A model generated the notes under the pieces. The model was not told the DNA's origin, did no database searches, and saw only the letters and a list, made by a program, of their open reading frames with translations. Positions 31,930-43,100 of a stretch of DNA of 64,000 nucleotides are shown piece after piece. The translations under genes and the position numbers were made by a program. Position 1 is the stretch's first letter; each line of letters opens with the position of its first letter. The stretch is from Symbiodinium natans (Eukaryota > Sar > Dinophyceae > Suessiales > Symbiodiniaceae): assembly GCA_905221605.1 (NCBI GenBank), contig CAJNDS010002108.1, positions 607,543-671,542 on the forward strand, written 5' to 3'.

Positions 31930-33280
31930 CTCTGTGTGTCTCTGTGTGTTTGTGTGTCTCGGACTGATGGCTCCTTGCTGGACCCATGTTCAGATTCTGA
32001 CGTCGTAACTTCTACTTTAAAGCTTATTTCAGGGAGAGCGTGTGTCCCAACTCCGGTTCGCCGAGAACAAGGAGCTAGTCTGTCGGCAGCGGACCGGGAA
32101 CCTGTGATAGCATGTCCTGGCCAATGAAGACCAGGTAACACATATTTGTCATGAACATCATCATTTGAAGTGCAGAACGTCCGATAGCACGTAACCGACC
32201 GATATAGCGAACAGGCGTAGCCCTGCGAGCAAGTTGGTGGGCATAGTGCCGCATTCGCAAAAAACACCTGCATGCGGACTTCTGGGTACCTGCTTTATGG
32301 TTATTTGATTCCTCGGCCCACCCTGTCAATCCACGTGCCTCGTTGCTTGTTGAGGAAAAGATCTAAGGGACCGTTGAACTGAGCTTTCCGAATAGCTTGG
32401 CCGGCCGTCCCAAGCAAACACTCACGAACCCCTCAAAGAGCGCCTTCCAGATCTCCCGCATCATTGCAAACGTCAGGGCCTACACTGTGGCACGAAGCCT
32501 ATGCGGCGCTTCTGGGTCTCGTGCCAGGTGGACCACGGTCCCCTCAGTGCTTTGACCGAATGTCTGAGAGCAGGGCTTTACCGGTGTAGGGTGACGGATG
32601 AAGTGCAGCTGCAGGGAGGAGTGGGAGACATGTCACCTTGTTTTTTTTGATTTGGATGTTGAGGGGCTGTTTTTCGTCTTTAGCCAGACACTGCTTCTCA
32701 TGGATTCTCAACGCAGTCTCGGCCTTGGCAGGAACGCCCTAACTTGAAGCTCATTGACACTGAAAAGTTGATGCACTTTGGGTGTTCAAGTGCTAGCCTG
32801 GTAGGTGCGAAGCTCTGACAGCCTTCACCTTTCAGAGTCTGTGGTCGGTAGTCCGGGTCCTGGGCCGGAGGGTGAAACTCCGAATGTCCGAGATCCCTGA
32901 GCTTTACTCTCCACCGCCTCTGCGAATGCAGCGCAGAATTGTCAAAGAAAGCGTGTTCAGCTCCGTAGCAGGAGTTACGCCATCCTGCAGAATGGGGCTT
33001 CTGGAGCTGTAGGTCTATCAGAAAACTACATGGAAGATTGCTCCTTGGCATCCGCACATGGACTTCCTTGTTGCATGGCATCAGAGGCTCTCTCCCCGAC
33101 CACAGCCAGCGGGGACTCTCACGGCAACCAGCACGCGCAAATACCGCACCAGGACCATGTGGGGATGAGGGCAGCTGCCGCACATCTGCTTTGACGATTA
33201 ATTCGAGACAACAGGTCGCGACAAGGTGTCATGGTAAGCATAATTCTGAGTGCTGTTCTCAGGTAGGACTTTTTTGACGT
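31930..33280. other. no gene recognised
   Basis: The minus ORF at 32698-33183 (161 codons) is open but Arg/Pro/Ser-rich without domain. Confidence 0.45.
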
Positions 33281-33287
33281 AAAAAAT

Positions 33288-33342
33288 CCCTAAACCCTAA
33301 ACCCTAAAAGGGTCTTAAACGTTAAAAACCCTAAACCCTAAA
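33288..33342. repeat. two CCCTAAA groups separated by AAGGGTCTTAAACGTT
   Basis: CCCTAAACCCTAAAAGGG occurs twice, at 33289 and 33329, about 40 bp apart. Confidence 0.85.
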
Positions 33343-33478
33343 AGGGTTGTTTACGTTTAAATTCTTTTTGCATGACCACCTTTAGGACGCGTCCGATCGA
33401 AGCAGCTGCTTGACTGCACAGGATTAGGAGGCGCAAGGACTTCACAAAACCTAGCTGCTAGCTGCCAGAATCCCTAAC

Positions 33479-33521
33479 AGGGTTTAGGGTTTAGGGTTTG
33501 GGGTTTAGGGTTTAGGGTTTT
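33479..33521. repeat. TTTAGGG tract
   Basis: About five units, including one TTTGGGG variant. The right end supplies the TTTAG used as acceptor in the next inferred exon. Confidence 0.92.
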
Positions 33522-33657
33522 CAAAAAGCGTGCAAGCAAAGCTTTGGGAGCCCGGTGGCTGTGCCCAGGCGGCTGAAGTCAGTGACGCTGCCAGAGGCAC
33601 GAGATGGGATAGCTATGGATAGCGGGCTTCGACGACTGAGGCTTGACGAGCTTCGGA
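33514..33657 (+). CDS. candidate exon between two TTTAGGG tracts
   Basis: Taking the last TTTAG of the left tract as acceptor, a phase-0 frame of 48 codons follows. It reads FQKACKQSFGSPVAVPRRLK, then EARDGIAMDSGLRRLRLDEL, and ends at CGGA|GTTTAGGG, the start of the next tract. The composition is typical of coding sequence. The minus frame is also open (33521-33733). The family is not recognised. Confidence 0.38.
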
Positions 33658-33677
33658 GTTTAGGGTTTAGGGTTTGA
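33657..33677. repeat. short TTTAGGG tract
   Basis: Two to three units starting at the inferred donor. Confidence 0.85.
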
Positions 33678-34060
33678 GGTAGTGTTTGGGGGTGAGGCCA
33701 AGAGCCCTCTGAGCCAGTCTCATTTTGGGACATTGCAAGCAGTGATCTTTGAATTCCACGCCTTTGGGCGCCTCCAGATGTTCCGGCGCACGTGTGTTTG
33801 GGGGGCTCGAAACTTTGGAGAGTGGTGACTGGATTGAGTGTCCACTTTTAAAGGAGCTCCCAATTTGGAGAGAGAAGAGACTCGGAGAATAGAGGGCTCG
33901 GAAGAGTAGACTGAGTAGACTGAGTTTATGCACCTGGCCTCGACAGTCCGAGGAGCGGTTGGAGCGGCTGTCGTACGGTCGAGGGTCAGTTGATGTCAGT
34001 TGCACTCAGTGTTGCACCCTCCTCTGTTGTGCAGAGGCTTCCTGAAATCGGCTGAAAGCA

Positions 34061-34137
34061 TCCTTAAACTATCCTTAAGCCATCCTCAAACCATCCTCAA
34101 ACCATCCGTAAACCATCCTTAAACCATCCTAAACCTC
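34061..34137. repeat. 11-bp tandem repeat AAACCATCCTT
   Basis: Seven imperfect copies (AACTATCCTTA, AGCCATCCTCA, AACCATCCGTA and so on) end shortly before an ACCGAAG acceptor. Confidence 0.85.
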
Positions 34138-34155
34138 TCACTCTTGTGACCGAAG

Positions 34156-34225
34156 GTGCCTGGCGCAGAAGCGACGGAAGCCACAGAGGACAGGGCTCCC
34201 ACCGGTTCAAGCTTGTGCAGGCGAG
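34156..34225 (+). CDS. possible small exon
   Basis: After CCGAAG the frame reads VPGAEATEATEDRAPTG and runs on as SSLCRREA; a GTGCAG|GC site lies near 34220. It is followed by a GGGG/GGTACC-family element at 34235-34305. Short and unrecognised. Confidence 0.25.
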
Positions 34226-34509
34226 AGGCCTTCGGAATTTGGGGAGTCCTACTATTTGGGGACTCTAGTACTACTAGGGTGTCCCTTATGTTCGTAAACC
34301 CCCATGTCGATGCGGATCCGGAGGTTCGGGGCGGGGGGCAGGCTTTTGGTAAATCTTTGCACTGGAAAGTCTTTGCACTGGGCGTTGCCTTTTTGGTCCT
34401 ATGAGTGTGCAGGGATGTAGACTCCGAGGCTTTGGTACTTGGGGCGAGGTGGGATTTGGAGCTCCGCAGCGCTTTTATCCGTGTGACGTGATTACCTAAA
34501 AGGTGTTGT

Positions 34510-35320
34510 TTGAGTTTGACTCTTGGGGGCTTTTGAAGGGGGAAAATCGTGGGTCGCTATCGGAGCCGTGTGCTGGGAAAGTCTTCGGCTGAGGACATCG
34601 ACATTCCACCGCGGCCACAGACCACGGACAACTCAGGTCAGATACCTATCGGGGAGGGTGTGGGGTGTGGGGCAGTGTCTTGGATTTGGGATGGCCGCCA
34701 GTCCTCGGTTTAACAAGGTGCTGACAAACCCACACCTTGCAACTTGTCAAGCTACGTATCGTGTCTTTGCTGTAGCTTTGTCAGGTATATGCTTTCGTCG
34801 AAATGTCGTGTCATGTTTGTTTCATGTCCACCTGCAGGGTAGGACCGGGTAGGAGGAATAGTTGCAAACTCAACAGCGAACGGACTTTCGAATTCTGTGG
34901 GTCTGGCATCCTCGAAAGCACTGGATCTTGGAATCTGGGAAGCCGGGGCGGGACTGCCCAGCTCTGGGGACTAAACAGGGCTGCGTACAACCGGCACTTG
35001 AGGCCACCATCAGCCTCCTCCCAGGGAGTCCGCGAAGATGGCCCGGTTCTTGGAGCAATCTTTGGAGCACACGCACCGGGAAGCAGTTCACAGTCGTGCA
35101 AGGTAGCGGATCTGAGTTGCATCACGTCAGGCATGGATTGCGCGAGCAAACCACGTGCCCTTGGACACTTGTGCGTGCCTCAGGCATACTGCAGGCAGGC
35201 TGTGTTCCTTTGCCTTTCTGCCTAGATTACTTACGGGGAGCCATGCACTATTGTGGATCGACGATTCGGGACACTGCTTGCAAGGGCCCACGACAAATCA
35301 AATCACATGCTGCGCGTACC
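34510..35320. other. no gene recognised
   Basis: ORFs 34523-34852, 34803-35225 and 34862-35332 overlap in different frames without domains. Confidence 0.45.
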
Positions 35321-35322
35321 TG

Positions 35323-35353
35323 TAAACCCTGAACCCTAAACCCTAAACCCTAG
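35323..35353. repeat. CCCTAAA/CCCTGAA tract
   Basis: Four units followed within 12 bases by a CTTACAAG site. Confidence 0.9.
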
Positions 35354-35779
35354 GCTTACAAGCTGCTGACTTGCGGGGGCCTTAGATGCAGCATGTCAAA
35401 GTCCGGGAGTCCAGCCTAGTCGGGCCGTAGGGTTTGCGGGCTTGGAGAAGCTCCTGTTCTCCTCTTGAGGGCTTCTTGGTGCTTCTTGAGCTTCGCACAG
35501 GGTATCGGCAGCCTGTCTACTGTGAAATTTGACTGAAGAGGGCTCTGAGTACTCGTCACACTCTCGGTCCGGGTTGAGCTCAGGGCTCCTGGCTGGGGCG
35601 TAGCCATCTGCTAGCCTCAAAACGGATCGTTGTCTTTGAGGGGGATCTCCCATACACCGGCTTCTGACTGTTCATGAGCACTTCCCCCCAACAGCCCATG
35701 GACCCAAAAAGCTTCACCAACCCTACAAAGCCCGATGAAATGGGGCCTTCATGCTCGTTCAATCTGGGTATTTCCAAAA

Positions 35780-35975
35780 ATTGGGGGGGGGGGGGGGGTA
35801 CCCTTAGTATACCCCAAAACAGTATGCTAGTGCTCCTTATTAAAGGTACTCCTTAGTAAAGGAGCCCCCAAAAGGGTACCCTCAATACACCCCAAAATAG
35901 TATATATGTATATATATATATATACTCCTTAAAGAACCCCCAAAAATGTACCCCTGTTCTCGGAAATCCCCCCGA
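35780..35975. repeat. compound copy of the GGGG/GGTACC family
   Basis: Two related units: GGGTACCCTTAGTATACCCC, then GCCCCCAAAAGGGTACCCTC, then AACCCCCAAAAATGTACCCC. A TATATA run lies inside and a G14 run at its left edge. Confidence 0.7.
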
Positions 35976-35990
35976 TCCGATGCCCCGGAG

Positions 35991-36057
35991 GTTCCTGGAG
36001 CAAGTCGCCGGCCTCGAGAGAAACTTGAACATCGACCAGCTCCTGGGGTTCATTAGG
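35991..36057 (+). CDS. candidate exon ending at a TTTAGGG donor
   Basis: After GCCCCGGAG (AG|G) the frame reads FLEQVAGLERNLNIDQLLGF, then IR, ending in phase 0 at ATTAGG|GTTTAGGG. It is a clearly amphipathic, helix-like segment. Position suggests it may belong to the same gene as the EF-hand exons downstream, but phases do not join directly. Confidence 0.42.
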
Positions 36058-36135
36058 GTTTAGGGTTTAGGGTTTGGGTTTTGGGTTTAGGGTTTAGGGT
36101 TTAGGGTTTAGGGTTTAGGGTTTAGGGTTTAGGGT
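36054..36135. repeat. TTTAGGG tract, 80 bp
   Basis: Eleven units, one GTTTGGGTTTTGGG variant; begins at the inferred donor. Confidence 0.95.
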
Positions 36136-36741
36136 ATTTCCCCATTTAGGGTGTACCCATTGTTTCATACCCAAGTAGAATCGAATGACGGACACCCCCC
36201 CCCCCCCCCCAAAGAAAAAAAGTACCGGTATTTTCGGAAACCCCCATATGCTCAAAGCATCTCAAAACCTCAAAAGACCTCACCCCCCCTGTGCCTTTAC
36301 CTCAGAAAACTGCTTCTTACTCCCAATACACTCCCCAAAACCCTGTTTGATCTCAGGGAACACAGCAGGTTTGCGTTGATCGACTTATTCCTTTCTTTCG
36401 GCTCTGAGAATTCCCTCCGTGAGATTTTGGGGTTAAAGCATTTTGAAGCTTCCAAGGTGTGTCAGGTTTGGCATTTTGAAGCTTCCGTGTCAGGTTTGCA
36501 GGATTCCGACCCCCGGTGAGGATGTAAAAGTTTAGGGGGCTTAGGGAACATGAACTGGCTGCATGGGGTTTGGCCTCGTCTCTGCCAGGTTTGGCAAGTG
36601 CCGCTTGACAGCAGGTAGTCCAGCTATCTGTGCAGGACGCGGCATATTTCCAATAGCCCCTACACCATCATCAACCCTTAATCAGCAAAGGTCAAGAATT
36701 GATGTTTTCAATTGATATCTTCAACCTCACAATGCCCTGAG

Positions 36742-36866
36742 GCCTATTGCACTGCACTGGTATGGATTCCCTGGACGAGCTGCCACAGAATCTGTTGCGC
36801 CATGCGTTCGCAGTCGCTGACAAAGATAAGACTCCGGGCGAACTTACGGCCACAAGCAACTCCAGG
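36742..36866 (+). CDS. EF-hand-like exon
   Basis: After CCCTGAG (AG|G) the frame includes MDSLDELPQNLLRHAFAVAD, then KDKTPGELT. The run FAVADKDKTPGEL resembles an EF-hand entry helix and loop start (D-x-D-x-T), but an extra Pro before Gly makes it a poor calcium site. The exon ends in phase 0 at TCCAGG|GTTTAGGG. It may pair with the canonical EF-hand exon at 38388. Confidence 0.42.
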
Positions 36867-36984
36867 GTTTAGGGTTTTGGCTTCTTGAGAAGTAGACTGT
36901 CTGCAGGGCGATCCCCAAGTTCAGTTGCTGTGGTGTATGATTTCGTTTAACTTATTTTCTGGGTGAATATGGGTATAGTTTCCT

Positions 36985-37190
36985 AAGTTAGGGTCCCCTT
37001 TTGGGGACCCATTATGAGGCGTCACCCCTTAAAGAGGGATGCCAAAAAATGACCCTAATTTAGAGAACTACCCATACGGGTGACTGCCAAAATGATAATC
37101 CCTTTTGGGGTACCGGTCTTCTTTGAGATCCCTAATATAACACGGCACCAAATATTTAGGGTACCCCAAAAAGGATCATAAGTTTGACAG
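36985..37190. repeat. GGGG/GGTACC family, diverged
   Basis: GGGTCCCCTTTTGGGGACCC forms a palindrome at about 36991-37010. Later come CCCTTTTGGGGTACC and GGGTACCCCAAAAAGG. Several short inverted repeats; no ORF. Confidence 0.6.
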
Positions 37191-37205
37191 CCACCCACAT
37201 GAACA

Positions 37206-37444
37206 AAACCCTAAACCCTAAACCCTAGACCCTAAACCCTAACCCTTTAAACCCTAAACCCTAAACCCTAAACCCGAACCCCCTAAAGCCTGAAAGTGAC
37301 GAAGCGCATCGTCTCATCCTGCTCAGCCGACTCTAAGCTGGACTGCCCTGCAAATGTTTTCGGCAGCCACAAGTCTTTAGGTTCAAGTCTTTAGGTTTAG
37401 GGCTTAGGGCTTAGGGTTTAGGGTTTAGGGTTTAGGGTTTAGGG
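37206..37444. repeat. CCCTAAA ... TTTAGGG bracket
   Basis: CCCTAAA units (37206-37276) and TTTAGGG/CTTAGGG units (37384-37444) flank about 107 bp. Within it a CTGCTCAG acceptor and an AA|GTCTTTAG donor could delimit a 45-nt exon, but nothing identifies it. Confidence 0.8.
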
Positions 37445-37816
37445 CCACAAGCATCACATGCCCTTCAGGACCGAGTCCTGAACCAACGAGTCACTGTAAA
37501 CTCACTATATTCCTAAACCACTGAAATTCCCAACCTTGCAGACTGCAGCAAAAGGGAGCGGCGGTGACATACATGAGAAACGAGCCCCAGCAGGGTCCTA
37601 GCAGCTAGGTTCAACATCGAAAACGAAGCTCGCTCGAAGTTCAGAGGTGCACTAGACAGCCAAGGCAGAGCACGGCTGGGGAGCACTTTTGAGCTTAGCA
37701 AATCCGAACAGGAAACCCCTGAAACCCGTTCGCAGAGCACCTAGGAATGGCTCCATCTCGTTTCCGGAGTTTGTGACCTGGTTTTCTACGGTCCGGGGCT
37801 TAACGTGGGGCGGAAA

Positions 37817-38053
37817 ATGAGTGAAGCGGAAGCTGCATCTTTAGGCAGCTTTAGTGGTGCGGTGTGTTCGCAAGAGCCTTCTGAGGACGTGCCTAGCGCA
37901 CCCCAATCTGAGGTAGGATTCAACACCAACGTCACCTTATCAGCCAAAGAGCGCGCGTTTCGCGAGTTCTGCTCCGAAAACGAGCTTAGAGCCTTGGCGG
38001 CATCGATGATCGACTCCAGGCAGTCATGCGCAGGGAACTCAGATGTCGCGTGA
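37817..38053 (+). CDS. possible coding segment, unknown
   Basis: The ATG at 37817 starts a 78-codon frame with normal protein composition: MSEAEAASLGSFSGAVCSQE and later LSAKERAFREFCSENELRAL. It stops at 38051-38053. It lies between the two EF-hand-type exons and could be part of that gene or separate. The overlapping minus frame (37786-38148) is also open. Confidence 0.35.
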   Translation: MSEAEAASLGSFSGAVCSQEPSEDVPSAPQSEVGFNTNVTLSAKERAFREFCSENELRALAASMIDSRQSCAGNSDVA

Positions 38054-38322
38054 CATGTGAGATTGAGGTCTTGTCGACATGGACAGGTATAAAAAGTACT
38101 TCGCACCCTGTCGGCACAGAAGATTGCCTTGCTGCAGGTTGCCAGCATCTTGCGCTTATCGCGATGACTAGTAGTGCTGAGGGACGTAGTTGGGGGCTTC
38201 GGATCATGTCAGCCGCGAGACCCTTTGAAACTTCGGGCCAGCGTACCCGCTCATGAAAGGCCTTGGGCGCAGCGAAAGTTTTGGAGGTCAGGGCTTCAAG
38301 GTTGCTAGAGGTTAGACTTAAG

Positions 38323-38352
38323 CCCTAAACCCTATAAACCCTGAACCCTAAT
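38323..38352. repeat. CCCTAAA/CCCTATAAA tract
   Basis: Three to four mixed units upstream of the EF-hand exon's acceptor. Confidence 0.85.
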
Positions 38353-38387
38353 CCTGGTAGACTGACACTGTATCGCGCTTGCCTCAG

Positions 38388-38491
38388 ATGCGGTACGTCT
38401 GAAGCTGCAGGCAGAGTACGATATGGACGAGAGTGGCGAGATCGACCAGGAAGAGTTCGAGGCTTTGATCAGGACCTCTTGGGGGATATAG
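38388..38491 (+). CDS. EF-hand terminal exon
   Basis: After CGCTTGCCTCAG the frame reads AVRLKLQAEYDMDESGEIDQ, then EEFEALIRTSWGI and TAG. DMDESGEIDQEE is a textbook 12-residue EF-hand loop: Asp1, Asp3, Ser5, Gly6, Ile8, Asp9 and Glu12 are all present, and hydrophobic helices flank it. It should bind calcium. It is the last exon of a calcium-binding protein; upstream exons probably include 36742-36866. The exon is too short to be seen as a plain ORF. Confidence 0.75.
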
Positions 38492-38499
38492 CAGGCATA

Positions 38500-40110
38500 C
38501 TTTACATAGTCCGGTGGTCTCTTTAAGTAGGGCTTCTGTCTTGTAGGGGGTTCTTATTGGGGTTTCTCGGGGCTTTTGTGAAGGTATAAGGGTAACAGAT
38601 AAATGATAAAGCGGCCACCGGCCGTTTTAAGGCATACTAGACTCGGAGCTCTTTCAGATGTCGGTGGCTCTCCGCGCCATCCATGCTGCCACAGTTTTGT
38701 GCATCGCAAGCATTGGGACTGCACCCTTCCCGTGGCTGCAACGCACAGGAGATGCGCGCGTGTGCCGCGGCACCTTGAGATTCCAGCCACGCGCATGAAG
38801 CAGCTTTGGACTCAAGCTGCGCCTCTGCAATGAATGGACCTCGTTCATGTCCTTTCCATTCCGTTCCTGCTCCACCAATCTTCACCACATCCAGCTACAT
38901 CTCACGTAAAGGGCATACGAAGCTCAGAAATTTGGCAGGGTTCACATTTAGGATGTCAAGACCCAGTATGCCTCAGCAACTTGCCTTGCAAGCTTGACAC
39001 ACAAGTCGCGACAAGGATTCTGACCAGAGTGGCTCCATAGACTTCGCCTCTTGGCTCAACAAGCCAGGTCAAGCAAGTTCTACCAGATCATGTTCTTCAC
39101 GGAACCTGACTTGGCATCGTCAAGATAGGGCATGTTTCCCTATGCGCACGACATGCTAGGCCAAGTCATCTCCCGAGCCCATATGATTCTTCTAGCACTG
39201 GAAGTGGCACATCGCAAGCATCACACCCAGCTCCTTCAGGGAATTGCACATCAGCCCGCGTCGCAACACAAACCTTTCAGCCACTTCGTACCACAACAGT
39301 TATCCCAGGAGGAGTTCGCCCTCTTCTACAGAAAATTCTTCGAGGCTGATGGAGTCGGCGGTTTCGCCGCTTGTCTATCCTCATCCTGTTTGTAGTGAAT
39401 GCTGGATCCTATGCTAGCCCTGATAAGCCCCGATGCTCCCCACGTACTGTGATCTTTAACTTACTATTTGCACTGGGCAATAACTACGAGTAGGCACTGC
39501 AATGGCTAGCTCACACTCGCCCGTATGCTTTCACCATACAAGGAGTGTACTGTCCCTGCATCCTCACCCATATCAATACGGCTCTTTGCAAGCCACTCCA
39601 TCCCCAGCACACCATACAACAGAAGTTACGGCAAAACCATGAGGAATCGATTGCCGAACTTGCGCCGAGCTGAAGAAGTAAGGAATCAAGACCTTGTAGC
39701 CCAGTATGCAAAAGTCGTCTGTGCCAGAAGCGATACTAGCGGCATCATGCGGCATCAAGCCTACACAGAGACCGTAGTGACGCCATAGTGGTAGAGTGTT
39801 AGGCATATGGTCTGCATGTTTCAAAACGTCTCCACGAGTTTTTGCCTTTGTTGAGAAACAAAAAAGTGGAGGCACAGGCCTTTAACTGACCTCCCAGCCA
39901 AAGAGACACCACCCCGCCAAACGCCAAGACGAGCATTCAGAGGCGCATGGGAAGCCGCCCCCGAAAGGCCCCCGAAAGGCAGGAAAGTTCGTTCGGGCCA
40001 CCGCGGCGAGAATGCGATTTTGGACCAGAGCTTGGATTTGTGAAGGTTTAGCTCGCAAGTGAGGGCTGCATTTCTTGAACGCGAAAGCCCTTCCTTCAGC
40101 AGTCCTTCGG
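38500..40110. other. no gene recognised
   Basis: The ORF at 39132-39395 ends in LSQEEFALFYRKFFEADGVG, faintly EF-hand-like but without a loop. Others have no domain. Confidence 0.45.
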
Positions 40111-40119
40111 ATTTTTTCC

Positions 40120-40148
40120 AAAACCCTAAACCCTAAACCCAAACCCTA
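40120..40148. repeat. CCCTAAA tract
   Basis: Three to four units, then an acceptor GGCCAAG|GAG and 34 open bases to a CTTG|GTATGG donor. Confidence 0.88.
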
Positions 40149-40199
40149 CCGGCCAAGGAGAGTTTCTACCGAAATGTTCGGCCTCCGCTTGGTATGGTC

Positions 40200-43100
40200 G
40201 CATGGCAATGACAGGCAGTGGGCAGCAAAGTGTCAGCTTAAGACTCAACTACTTGTTGGTAGTGAAACCGAGCAGATGGAGCAGGTTTGGCCAGAATATG
40301 CTAGGCCTACATCTTTGCGCCAACCCGCAGTTATACGTTTCCACGTTCCTCCGCTCTGTAGCAGTGTAGCAGAAATGCCTCTTGCAACCACGCAGGACTT
40401 GCAAGCGGTCAGCCACGCGATTATTTTTGCAGATGCGCCTTGGGTGCTCCAGGCTCTTGCGAAGGGGAGTTAGGCTCACGTTAGGCTGTGAGGCTTATAT
40501 TGGAGAGCCTGGGCCCAACCATCTTCAGGAGCTTCAGTGCTTACGGCATGGCATCTTTGGATGTCAACAGCGAGTCGTTTTCTTTTCTTGCTACTCTCTA
40601 CAGGCTCCGCGCGACATGCCTGCTACACTCTTACGACGAGGTTCGTATGTGACTAGTGCCACTATGACGACCACCACTACAACTGCCAATGCAAGTACAG
40701 AGTGAAAAAGCGCGGTAAAACGACACCGCAAAGAGCTTATACCCCTCATGCGTTTTGGCGCCTGGTCCCGGAGATGCGCAGCATCATCGCACTTGGCTCG
40801 CTCCCTGGGATCCCCAGCATCAGCGGCTCCGGCCCCAAGGCCGTGATCGCCGGGGCTCGTAGCGGCTTGAACACGGGGAGCACCCGGTATTCGGAGGCTC
40901 CGGCCGCTTCCGAAGCCCCCAGGCCCGAGCCACCGATGCTCATGATGCGGGTCGGTGCCCCCCGAGGAAATCGGAATCTAAACTGACTCGTTTTCAAAAA
41001 AAAATGGGAAAAATGATGCGCGCCGGGGGTCGCTCAAAGGACCTCAGGCAAGAGCCAAACTAGCCTGAGTCTAGCATGAAAAACTTAAACACCTTAATAC
41101 AATTTCACCAGCAAAGAGGCCCTTTTTGGGAGGGCTTGTTTGGTCCCGGATCCTGGCTTCCCAACCGAGTCGGCAGCTCGTGGCACCCCCGCCCATAAAA
41201 GTTAAAGCTAGGGCTCGCGTCGGACCACGGGCCTTTTTAAATGTTTGAGAGACCACGACTGCCATGGTTCCAGGAGGTACCTCCGTTTCCATGCAGCATC
41301 CGCGAGCATCCAGGTGCCTACCTCCGACGAGCGTGCCATCTCTAGAAAAGAGACAATGTTGTGCAGGAGCGTCCGCGTGCTTCAGCGAACAAACTTGACC
41401 CATTTGCGCCGGGTGGTTTCCCAGGTCCTGCAGGATTTTTGTCTATCCGCCGTCTGCCCGTCTGCCCCCAAGAGGTCTGTGCGCATCCTTGCATCAGTAG
41501 CTGTGAGTCGTCGCCTCTGGCAGTGCTCGTTTCAAAGGACGTGTCTAGTGGGTGCGTTTGTCGAATGACTCCGAGACAAAACCCCGTCTAGTGCATAATG
41601 AGCCGCTTTTCTTCGTTGCTCGCATGCGCGCACTGATTTTCATTTTGTTCGTACGACAGTCGTCAACCACCCAGCCAGGCAGGCGGGGTTTCAGTTTATG
41701 TTCCAAGATTTTTGCCATGGTCTGTTTTTGTCCAGGCGCCCCGGAAAAACGAGCCCATCCTCCGCAACACAGAAACATGGTGCGCCCGCCTTCCAGAGCA
41801 ACAAAATAAAGCCTGGGAAGGAGGGCCGCGCAGGCAGGGCCGGCAAGCAAGTGGGCCCGCCCCTCCCCAGCAAAAATCGATGCGCCCGAACATGCAATTA
41901 CAGCTAAACAGAGCATGCGGGAAAGACAGGTTTTGGTATGAGCACATCATATGGGAAACTGTTGATTAACATCTAGCGGAACTTCTGGATCTCCTGCTCA
42001 GAGAGAAACTAGAGGATTTCTCTGCAAGTATGGAGGAAACGCAGGTTCTCCTAGGAGGAAATATTCCGGTTTCTCTTAGGAAAACCCAAGGAAACCTGCT
42101 ACCCCCCTCCCTCCCCCTAAAAAAAGCAAAACCTACCCCCACACCCCCCCCCCCCCCCCCCACCCAAAAAAAAAAAAAAACATACCCGCCCACTCCCCAA
42201 ACAAAAACAAATAAAGGTAAACAAATAAAAGCAACCCTCTACCTTTGTAATGTACCTTGGTCGAACAGAAATGTTGGAGCACCAGGAACGCCTCAAGTTC
42301 CATTTTTGTGGCGCAGTTGTTCCCATTAGGTCTGGTGGCTTAGATTTGCATGTTTGGGCACAAGCAATGTTTCTTCGTTAATCTACCCTCCATCCCCACC
42401 CCAGCCTGCCACCCACGCAGCACAGCAAAATACTGGAAAAGAGCACAAGAGACCGTGATCAGTCAAGGGCGAAGTACATCCTACTTGTACTACTACTCCT
42501 GCTATACTCCTACTACTCCGACTTTTGCTGCTACTGTTGCTACTGTTGCTACTGCTTCGAGTACATCTACTGCTACTGCTGCTCTTATTCTTACTCCCTG
42601 TTTTTGCTCCAGTTGGGCACAGGCTTCCTGTTGCTTCATACTCCCAGCCGTCACCAAGGGGCCCTGTTGCGACCATGTGTTGGAGCCTCTATATTAAAAT
42701 GAAGTTGCTGTATGTTACTGTTGTTTGCAAAACATGGCCCCCGAGTGGCTGTTCAGTAGTATCTTGCTGCCAGTCGGAAAAAGATGTTTGTAAGAAAGTA
42801 GGGTGGAATTCAGCGCGATTTCTGTAGGAAGCGGCAAATGCCGACAGGAGCTTCGTGTAGTTCGAGAGCCTCGTGAGCAGTTCCACTTTTCCAAGTACCA
42901 CCACTGCAAACTAATGCCCTGGTAAGCCCTGGTAATGCGGGTCCCTAGACGAAGAGCACTCCTGCCCATGTGCTGTGTGGCATGTGGAAGTGGAAGGTAG
43001 GGGGAAAGGGGGGGGGGGGGGGGGGGCGGGGGGGCTAGAACAGCATGGCAGCTGGTTTACTCATCACGAATGCTTTTCAACGTCAGACTGTCGGTTCCGA

